DNA from: Sphingopyxis sp. DBS4
GTDB taxonomy: Bacteria; Pseudomonadota; Alphaproteobacteria; Sphingomonadales; Sphingomonadaceae
DNA: 64,000 bases
Assembly: GCF_024628865.1 (NCBI RefSeq)
Contig: NZ_CP102384.1
Location: 1,127,001 to 1,191,000 of the forward strand
Direction of reading: 5' to 3'
The translations under genes and the position numbers were made by a program. The notes under the pieces were generated by a model. The model was not told where the DNA came from, did not search any database, and saw only the letters and a program-made list of their open reading frames with translations. Below, piece after piece: positions 44,244 through 50,838 of this stretch. Numbering within the stretch: position 1 is the stretch's first letter; each line of letters opens with the position of its first letter.

Positions 44244-45686
44244 TCATGCCGCCTTCTTTTCGCTTTTCGCTTTCGCTTTCAACCACTTTGCCATCTGGTC
44301 GCTGACATCGCGGCCGTCGCGGATGCCCCAGACGACCAGGCTGGCGCCGCGCACGATGTCGCCGGCCGCGAAGACGCCCGGCAGGCTGGTCATCATCGTC
44401 TGATGATCGACGCGTAGCGTGCCCCAGCGGGTGACGGACAGGTCGGGCGCGCCGAACAGGTGCGGCAGCTCCTCAGGATCGAAGCCGAGCGCCTTGATCA
44501 CCATGTCGGCGGGCAGGTCGAAGCTGCGGCCCGGATCGGGCTCGGGGCTGCGGCGGCCGCTCGCGTCGGGGGCGCCGAGGCGCATTCCCTGCGCCGCGAC
44601 CTGTTTCACATGCTTGTCGGCGGTGAAGCTTTCGGGGGCGGAGAGCCAGACGAACTCGACGCCTTCCTCTTCGGCATTGGCGACCTCGCGCTGCGAGCCC
44701 GGCATATTCTCGCGGTCGCGGCGATAGAGGCATTTGACCGACTTCGCGCCCTGACGCACCGCGGTGCGGACGCAGTCCATCGCGGTGTCGCCGCCGCCGA
44801 TCACCACGACATGCTTGTCCTTTGCATTCAGGCGGCCGTCGTCGAAAGCCGGAACCTCGTCGCCGAAGCTCTTGCGGTTCGAGGCGATCAGATAGTCGAG
44901 CGCGGCGATCACGCCTTCGGCGCCGCTTCCCGGCACGTTGATCTCGCGCGCCTTGTAGACGCCGGTCGCGATCAGGATCGCGTCGTGCTTCGCGCGAAGC
45001 TGGTCGAGCGTCGCATCCTCGCCGACCGCGAAGCCCAGGTGAAAGCGGATGCCGCTTTCCTCCAGCCGCTCGATGCGGCGCATGATGACGTCCTTCTCCA
45101 GCTTGAAGCCCGGGATGCCATAGGTGAGTAGCCCGCCGGCGCGGTCGTGCCGGTCGTAGATATGCACCTCATGCCCCTGGACGCGCAGATATTCGGCGGC
45201 GGTCAGCCCGGCGGGGCCCGCGCCGACGATGCCGACCGACTGGCCGGTCGGCTTGCCCGCCCGGATCGGCTCGACCCAGCCTTCGGCCCAGGCGGTATCG
45301 GTGATATATTTCTCGACGCTGCCGATCGTCACCGCGCCATGGCCCGAAAATTCGATCACGCAATTGCCTTCGCACAGGCGATCCTGCGGGCAGATGCGGC
45401 CGCAAATCTCGGGCATCGTCGAGGTCGCGTTGCTGAGCTCATAGGCCTCGCGCAGTCGCCCTTCGGCGGTCAGGCGCAGCCAGTCGGGGATATGATTGTG
45501 CAGCGGGCAATGCACCGAGCAATAGGGCACGCCGCATTGCGAGCAGCGCGACGCCTGCGCATCGGCGTCAGGCGCCGCGTAGCGCTCGGCGATCTCGCGG
45601 AAATCGCGCGCGCGCTCCTCGGGCGAGCGCTTGTCCGGATAGGATTGGTCACGCCCCACAAATTGGAGCATGCGTTCGGAAGCCAT
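44244..45686 (-). CDS. gltD: Glutamate synthase (NADPH), small subunit
   Basis: 480 residues. The N-terminal 4Fe-4S region has C48, C51, C56 and C60 ('CSQCGVPYCSVHC') and 'CGRICPQDRLCEGNC'. An FAD-binding site is seen in 'VGIVGAGPAGLTAAEYL' and an NADPH site in 'VVVIGGGDTAMDC'. It passes electrons from NADPH to GltB. ATG 45686 is preferred because AAGGGG lies eight bases upstream. Its stop is 23 bases before the DUF2059 start. Confidence 0.96.
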   Translation of the reverse strand: MASERMLQFVGRDQSYPDKRSPEERARDFREIAERYAAPDADAQASRCSQCGVPYCSVHCPLHNHIPDWLRLTAEGRLREAYELSNATSTMPEICGRICPQDRLCEGNCVIEFSGHGAVTIGSVEKYITDTAWAEGWVEPIRAGKPTGQSVGIVGAGPAGLTAAEYLRVQGHEVHIYDRHDRAGGLLTYGIPGFKLEKDVIMRRIERLEESGIRFHLGFAVGEDATLDQLRAKHDAILIATGVYKAREINVPGSGAEGVIAALDYLIASNRKSFGDEVPAFDDGRLNAKDKHVVVIGGGDTAMDCVRTAVRQGAKSVKCLYRRDRENMPGSQREVANAEEEGVEFVWLSAPESFTADKHVKQVAAQGMRLGAPDASGRRSPEPDPGRSFDLPADMVIKALGFDPEELPHLFGAPDLSVTRWGTLRVDHQTMMTSLPGVFAAGDIVRGASLVVWGIRDGRDVSDQMAKWLKAKAKSEKKAA

Positions 45687-45845
45687 GCAGTATCCCCTTC
45701 GTTGCCAAGGGCGATGGCATGGCGTGAATTCGCCTGTCACGACTAAAATCGCAATCAGGACAGTATTACTGACCTTAATTTAGGGAAAATCGACCTCACG
45801 GCGGCGGCGTGTAATAATCTTTCGCATATTGGTATCGTTTCGGAC

Positions 45846-46646
45846 CTATCTGACAGCGAGCCACGCCAGCGCCGCCACCCCGACAACGATTCGATACCAG
45901 GCGAAGGGTCCGAAGCCATAGCGGGTGACCACCGCCAGGAAGGCCTTGATCACCGCCCAGGCGACGACGAACGACACCAGCGCGCCGACCGCGATCAGCC
46001 CGATATCGTTCCGGGTGATCGCGTCGTGATGCTTGGCGAGCTGGAGCACGGTCGCGCCGGTCAGCGTCGGCAGCGCGAGGAAGAAGCTGAATTCGGCGGC
46101 GGTCTTGCGGTCGACGCCCAGCGCCATCGCGCCCATGATCGTAGCCCCGGAGCGGCTAACGCCGGGGACCATCGCGAGGCACTGGACGAGGCCGACGATG
46201 ACCGATTGGCGCACTGACAGCGCCGCGACTCCACCGCTTTCCCGCGGCTTCGCGAAGCGCTCGACGAGCAATATGCCGATGCCGCCGATGATCAGCGCCC
46301 AGGCGACGACGGTCGCATTCTCCAGCAGCGCCTCGATCTGGTCGCCGAAGGCGAGCCCGAGCACGACCGCGGGGATGAAGGCCAGCAGCAGGTTGCATAC
46401 GAAAGCGATGGCTTGCGGGTCGCGCCGGAAGAAGCCGACCGCCATGTCCCAGAAGAGATGCCGGTAAAGGACGACGATCGCCAGGATCGCGCCCGGCTGG
46501 ATCGCGATGTTGAACACCGCCCATTTCGACGCGTCATAGCCGAGCAGTTCGGTCGCGAGGATCAGATGCCCGGTCGACGAGACGGGAAGAAATTCGGTCA
46601 GCCCCTCGACAATGCCGAGGATGATCGCGGTCAGCCAGATGCTCAT
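45846..46646 (-). CDS. uppP: Undecaprenyl-diphosphate phosphatase
   Basis: 266 residues and about eight membrane helices. Both catalytic regions are present: 'GLTEFLPVSSTGHLILA' near the N-terminus and 'PGVSRSGATIMGA' in the middle. It dephosphorylates C55-PP after each round of cell-wall polymer synthesis, giving basal bacitracin resistance. It lies between the NDUFA9-like gene and gltD on the same strand. The 159-base gap before gltD is AT-rich and probably holds the gltD promoter. Confidence 0.95.
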   Translation of the reverse strand: MSIWLTAIILGIVEGLTEFLPVSSTGHLILATELLGYDASKWAVFNIAIQPGAILAIVVLYRHLFWDMAVGFFRRDPQAIAFVCNLLLAFIPAVVLGLAFGDQIEALLENATVVAWALIIGGIGILLVERFAKPRESGGVAALSVRQSVIVGLVQCLAMVPGVSRSGATIMGAMALGVDRKTAAEFSFFLALPTLTGATVLQLAKHHDAITRNDIGLIAVGALVSFVVAWAVIKAFLAVVTRYGFGPFAWYRIVVGVAALAWLAVR

Positions 46647-46772
46647 GGAGTTCCCATATCAAGGTTGCGAGGATGCGAAGGGGCGTCCGACCTTCGCCGG
46701 ACGCCCCCATCCATCGCTTGACCTACGGGGGGCAGGGCGATTTTGCCAGCGGCGATTTGATGCGGGCGGCCG

Positions 46773-47705
46773 TCAGGCGGTCTGGGCAAAGCGCCCGTGG
46801 CGGCGATATTGCACCAGCCAGCCACCGGCGACCGCGTCGAGTGAGGTCGGAACGATGCCGAACTGGCCAAGCCCGGCGGCGTCCTCCGCCACGACATTGT
46901 CCCGCTGGAGCATCAGCCACTGATCCTTGGTGATCGGCGCGCCCGGCGCCCAGCCGAAAGCCGTCGCGATCGCGCCTGACACCGCGTCAGGAAGCTCGAC
47001 GAACAACCGCTTACGTCCGGTGGCTGACGCGACCCACTGTTGAAGCGCCGCCATCGTCAGCACCTCGGGCCCGCCGAGCTCGAAAATCTTGCCCGCAGCG
47101 GTGTCGCCGAGCGCCGCGACGACCGCGTCTGCGACGTCGCCGACATAAGCGGGCTGGAGGCTCGTGTTCGGCGCCATCACCGGAACGACTGGCGCCAGAC
47201 GGATCAGCGCCGCGAAGCGATTGATGAAATGGTCCTCGCGGCCGAAGAGGATCGACGGGCGCAGGATCGCGGCGGCGGGGAAGGCGGCGCGCACCGCGGC
47301 CTCGCCCGCGCCCTTGCTGCGTGCATAGGCCGATGCGCCTTCGGGGTCGGCGCCGATCGCCGAGACGTGAACGAGCGCGCGGACGTCCGCCGCCTTCGCC
47401 GCGGCGGCGACATGCCGGGCGCCATCGGCCTGCACCGCCTTCATGTCGTCGAAGCTGCCGGCGAGGTTGATCACCGCGTCGCTGCCCTGGACGGCGCGCG
47501 TTACGCTGGCGGCATCGCGGACGTCGGCGGCGACGAACTGCGTCTGGCCGAGCCCGCCGAGCGGCTTGAGAAACAGCGCCTTGCGCGGCTCGCACTCGGC
47601 GACGCGCACCCGCGCGCCGCGCGCGAGTAACCGCTGCACGACATAGCGGCCGAGGAAGCCGCTGCCGCCGAAAACGGTGATCAACTGTCCGTCGAGCTTC
47701 TGCAT
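46773..47705 (-). CDS. NAD-dependent epimerase/dehydratase, complex I NDUFA9-like
   Basis: 310 residues, atypical short-chain dehydrogenase fold. The nucleotide-binding loop is 'ITVFGGSGFLGRYVVQRLLA'; 'LVHVSAIGADPEGASAYARSKGAGE', in part, shows the Tyr-x3-Lys-like region 'YARSK'. The family includes the NDUFA9 accessory subunit of mitochondrial complex I; in alphaproteobacteria the free-standing homologue is common but its substrate is unknown. It is first in the run towards uppP and gltD and is divergent from tRNA-Leu. Confidence 0.85.
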   Translation of the reverse strand: MQKLDGQLITVFGGSGFLGRYVVQRLLARGARVRVAECEPRKALFLKPLGGLGQTQFVAADVRDAASVTRAVQGSDAVINLAGSFDDMKAVQADGARHVAAAAKAADVRALVHVSAIGADPEGASAYARSKGAGEAAVRAAFPAAAILRPSILFGREDHFINRFAALIRLAPVVPVMAPNTSLQPAYVGDVADAVVAALGDTAAGKIFELGGPEVLTMAALQQWVASATGRKRLFVELPDAVSGAIATAFGWAPGAPITKDQWLMLQRDNVVAEDAAGLGQFGIVPTSLDAVAGGWLVQYRRHGRFAQTA

Positions 47706-47905
47706 GATGTCCGCCTGTATCCGATTCTCTAAAGCCGCCGGGGCGGCATCCAGGCGCTTCCCATGCCGCGAAGCGGCGCGGCGGGCAAGGGGCAGGGCGC
47801 CGCCGCGCGCGCGAAACCGTCGATTGCCGATAAAATATGCCTCGATATGCGCAGCGCGGTTGACAAGCCGAGCACGGCGCCGCTAAGCGCCCGCTCCTAC
47901 CCCGT

Positions 47906-47992
47906 GCCCAGATGGCGGAATTGGTAGACGCACCAGCTTCAGGTGCTGGCGATCGCAAGGTCGTGGAGGTTCGAGTCCTCTTCTGGGCACCA
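47906..47992 (+). tRNA. tRNA-Leu (anticodon CAG)
   Basis: 87 bases including an encoded CCA. The acceptor stem GCCCAGA pairs with TCTGGGC. The anticodon arm CCAGC-TTCAGGT-GCTGG gives CAG. The long variable arm and 'GGTTCGAGTCC' T-arm are as expected for a class II leucine tRNA. An integrase gene begins 221 bases downstream, so its 3' end is the likely attachment site of the accessory region. Confidence 0.96.
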
Positions 47993-48000
47993 TTTACCCT
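47970..48000. other. Probable left attachment site of the genomic island (3' end of tRNA-Leu)
   Basis: P4-type integrases usually recombine within the 3' end of a tRNA gene, and this one lies directly beside it in the usual orientation. The exact core cannot be fixed because no second copy of the tRNA-Leu 3' end was found in the window; the right boundary may lie beyond 64,000. Confidence 0.5.
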
Positions 48001-48085
48001 TCTCAGGGCAATCGACAAAATCCCGGAAATCTGTTAGTTTTCCGTGGGTTTTGTTCCGAATTATCCGAGGGTGTCTCACACAATC

Positions 48086-48139
48086 TCACTCCGAAACGGG
48101 CCATCAAAAAAGCCATAATGGCCCGTCTTTTTGGAGTGA
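48086..48139 (+). terminator. Nested inverted repeat, probable terminator downstream of tRNA-Leu
   Basis: Outer arms TCACTCC/GGAGTGA (48086-48092, 48133-48139) enclose inner arms CGGGCCAT/ATGGCCCG (48097-48104, 48118-48125). The inner stem is followed by TCTTTTT. A third ATGGCCCG occurs at 48150-48157. It could also be a binding site for the element's own regulators. Confidence 0.6.
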
Positions 48140-48213
48140 GTTTTGCTCGATGGCCCGTTCGCCTCGAGCGCTGTGATTGGTGCCGGTCCTAACCCTTTTA
48201 AAGGAGTTGAGCC

Positions 48214-49431
48214 GTGCCTCTTAGCGATGTTCAAATCAGGTCCCTCAAGCCGCGGGATCGCGTCTACAAAGTCTCCGACGCCCACAGCCTCTACATTGAG
48301 GTGCACCCGACCGGTGCGCGCCTGTGGCGGTTCAAATACACCATGCATGGAAAGCAGAAGCGCATTGCGCTTGGCGCCTATCCGAATGTCGGCCTCGCCG
48401 AAGCCCGACGCAAGCGCGACGAGGCCAAGCTGAAGATCCATGAGGGGACCGATCCGCTCGCGGAACGCAAGCGTCACAAGCTCGTCGGCAAGTTCAAGGC
48501 CTCGAATTGTTTCGGCGATCTCGCCGAGGAATATATCGAGATGGTCACCAAGGAAGGCCGGAGCGAAGCGACGATTGAGAAGACGAAGTGGCTTCTCGAA
48601 AAGCTTAGGCCGATCGCGGGCACGCCCATCGCGGACCTGCAAGCCGTCGATCTCTTCGCGGTGCTCAAGAAAATCGAGGCCCAAGGGCACTTCGAGACGG
48701 CGCGTCGCTGCCGTTCCTTTGCGAGCCGTGTGTTTCGCTATGCCGCCGCTTCGGGACGAGCGGACTCCGATCCGACAACGCTTCTGCGCGGTGCGCTGAT
48801 TGCACCGAGGCCGAAGCACCACGCCGCGCTCGTCGAGCCGGAGGAGGTAGGTGGGTTCCTTCGCGCGCTAGACGGATACTCGGGCTATCCGATCACCTTG
48901 CTCGCCTGCAAGATGTTGCCGCACGTCATGGCGAGGCCCGGCGAGCTGCGGCTCGCGCGCTGGGCCGAGTTCGATTTCGAGAAGGCCGTCTGGACTGTCC
49001 CGCCGGAGCGCATGAAGATGCGGCGGCCCCACTATGTCCCGTTGTCGCGGCAGGTGATCGCCCTTTTAGAAGAGCTGCGGCCCTATGTCGGCGGCAAGGA
49101 TTATGTCTTTCCGGCGTTCCACACGTGGAAGCGACCGCTCAGCGAGAATACGATGAATGCGGCCTATCGCCGTATGGGCTACGGGCCGCGGGATTTGACG
49201 TCCCATGGATTTCGCGCGACGGCCTCGTCGCTTCTCAACCAGTGCGGCAAGTGGAACCCCGATGCTATCGAGCGGTCGCTCGCGCATGCCGACAACAATC
49301 AGATCCGCCGCATCTATAACCGGACGCCCTATTGGGAGGAGCGGGTACGGATGCACCAATGGTGGAGCGACTATCTGGATGCGCTGCGCAGCGATGATGA
49401 AGCGGCGATCACTGCCTTGCTGGAGGACTGA
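48214..49431 (+). CDS. P4-type tyrosine recombinase/integrase
   Basis: 405 residues. The N-terminal DUF4102 arm-binding domain ('KVSDAHSLYIEVHPTGARLWRFKY', shown in part) is typical of P4/CP4-like integrases. The core-binding domain follows at about 95-180. The catalytic domain carries the box I Arg in 'MARPGELRLARWAEFD' and 'HGFRATASSLLN' with the H-x-x-R; the nucleophile Tyr is probably in 'IRRIYNR'. It starts at GTG 48214 with AAGGAG seven bases upstream. It likely inserted this island at tRNA-Leu. The next gene begins three bases after its stop. Confidence 0.93.
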   Translation: MPLSDVQIRSLKPRDRVYKVSDAHSLYIEVHPTGARLWRFKYTMHGKQKRIALGAYPNVGLAEARRKRDEAKLKIHEGTDPLAERKRHKLVGKFKASNCFGDLAEEYIEMVTKEGRSEATIEKTKWLLEKLRPIAGTPIADLQAVDLFAVLKKIEAQGHFETARRCRSFASRVFRYAAASGRADSDPTTLLRGALIAPRPKHHAALVEPEEVGGFLRALDGYSGYPITLLACKMLPHVMARPGELRLARWAEFDFEKAVWTVPPERMKMRRPHYVPLSRQVIALLEELRPYVGGKDYVFPAFHTWKRPLSENTMNAAYRRMGYGPRDLTSHGFRATASSLLNQCGKWNPDAIERSLAHADNNQIRRIYNRTPYWEERVRMHQWWSDYLDALRSDDEAAITALLED

Positions 49432-49433
49432 CC

Positions 49434-49814
49434 GTGGATCGGAAAGAGGAGATGATGGAGACATCGTCGGACGCGCAGAGCCGCGTGCTGTCCGAGGCTG
49501 TGGCGCGCGTTGCTGCGATCTGGAGCATCGGTGACGAATTGCTTGGAGAGATCCTCGGCATAGCGGGCAATCGCGCAACGGACTTGCGTAACGGGACATT
49601 CCGACTCGCTCGACCCGAACCGGCCTTTCGGGCCGGTCAATATCTCGTGCGGCTGTTTGACAGCCTGAACCGAGAGTTAGGCAGCGATGAAGCTGTGGTT
49701 TCCTGGCTGCACTGCGAGAACCTTGATCTCGGTGGCCGGCCGATCGAGTTGATCCGATCAACCTCAGGTTTGAGCACTCTGACGGATTATGTCGATGGCC
49801 TCCACTTGGGATAG
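49434..49814 (+). CDS. Xre/MbcA/ParS-type antitoxin-like protein, orphan
   Basis: 126 residues. The C-terminal half ('WLHCENLDLGGRPIELIRS' to 'YVDGLHLG') is the MbcA/ParS toxin-binding domain that normally neutralises a RES-domain toxin. The N-terminal half is helical. GTG 49434 is chosen because GGAGG (49422-49426) inside the integrase end is seven bases away; ATG 49452 and 49455 are alternatives. No RES-domain gene follows: the next gene is convergent and unrelated. It may be a lone antitoxin, a regulator of the island or a remnant of a toxin-antitoxin pair. It is probably translated together with the integrase. Confidence 0.78.
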   Translation: MDRKEEMMETSSDAQSRVLSEAVARVAAIWSIGDELLGEILGIAGNRATDLRNGTFRLARPEPAFRAGQYLVRLFDSLNRELGSDEAVVSWLHCENLDLGGRPIELIRSTSGLSTLTDYVDGLHLG

Positions 49815-49833
49815 CTTAAAGGGCGGTTAGGTT

Positions 49834-49865
49834 TGATGTCCTCTGTCCGCGGACGGAGGACATCA
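49834..49865. repeat. 32-bp palindrome between the antitoxin-like and coiled-coil genes
   Basis: TGATGTCCTC and GAGGACATCA (49834-49843 and 49856-49865) flank the self-complementary GTCCGCGGAC with one mismatched pair between. There is no T tract. It sits in the 69-base convergent gap. Confidence 0.75.
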
Positions 49866-49883
49866 GAGCCGCGGGTGATTTGC

Positions 49884-50789
49884 TCATGCTGTCTGGTCGG
49901 AATAGCGCGCACGACGTCTTGCGCGCTCCTCGGGGGTGTCGAACAAAGCCATTCTCTCCTTGCGCCGGGCGAACTGCTCCGAAATTTGAGCCTCGATGGC
50001 GAGTATGGATCTGGCTTGAGGACCATTTTTGCAAAATTGGCACTCAGATTGAAGAATGCTCTGCTCCCAGGCCTCCAGCCGCTCGACCTCTACTCTCGCT
50101 CCGTCGAGATCCCGGCGGATGCTAGCGCAGGAGTGTCCCTCCGCGATAAGCTTGCGTCGAAGATTTCGATCGGCGTTGAGCACCCTGATTGCGATCTGGC
50201 AGCCGCGCATTCTCGACTTTACCGCATCGCGCTCGGACCTCGCGCCGTCGAGAGATGCTTGGGCAGTTTCTCGCCTTTGATGTGCAGACCTCAGGTCCGC
50301 TTTGCTGAATGAGAAAAACCGATGGTTAGGAATTTCCTTTCCATGTTTGCCATAAAGAGGAAGTCGCGAATTAGCTCGTCGGTGCCAGCGGTCGATGTCA
50401 TGCTTCGCCTCGGCGACGTCCCCGCGGGCCTGTTCGATGGCTTCCACAACGAGTGAGAGTTCGTGTCTCACGAGATTCAGGGTCTGAAGTTTCGCTTTGA
50501 TTTTGGCGGGGTAGTCCGTCTGGAACACCGACAGCTCATGAGTGAGACGAGATTGTTGTCGCCGCCCCGCATCCAGTTCAGCGCGCGCGGCACGAATTTT
50601 CTGGCCGAACAATCGCTCGCGCTCGACGGCGAGTTCCGCCCGTGCGTCAGCCAGGCTATTCTCCAACTCGTCAGTCGCGTAGTCGATCGCGGCTTGTGAG
50701 GCCGCAACTTGCCGTGCACGCCCATCGTGGATCATGAAAAAGAAGTCGTCGGCAAGTGATCGGAACCTCTTTCGGAGCTGGTTGATCAC
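49884..50789 (-). CDS. Coiled-coil protein of the Hsp70 cassette, function unknown
   Basis: 301 residues, rich in Ala, Arg and Glu. Long heptad-like helices span about 30-140 and 165-250, separated by a short break with 'SRLPLYGKHGKEIPNHRFFSF'-type sequence, partly given. Near the C-terminus is a single CxxC ('SECQFCKNG') and the end is very basic ('EERARRRARY'). No known domain recognised. The start is GTG 50789 with only a weak ribosome site. It lies 49 bases after the Hsp70 gene on the same strand and has the same composition, so it is probably the last gene of that operon. It may be an effector, a client or a scaffold. Confidence 0.72.
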   Translation of the reverse strand: MINQLRKRFRSLADDFFFMIHDGRARQVAASQAAIDYATDELENSLADARAELAVERERLFGQKIRAARAELDAGRRQQSRLTHELSVFQTDYPAKIKAKLQTLNLVRHELSLVVEAIEQARGDVAEAKHDIDRWHRRANSRLPLYGKHGKEIPNHRFFSFSKADLRSAHQRRETAQASLDGARSERDAVKSRMRGCQIAIRVLNADRNLRRKLIAEGHSCASIRRDLDGARVEVERLEAWEQSILQSECQFCKNGPQARSILAIEAQISEQFARRKERMALFDTPEERARRRARYSDQTA

Positions 50790-50838
50790 CGCCGAGCTAC
50801 ACCGTTTTTCATATCCGTCCGATCAAGGTTCGTACGCC

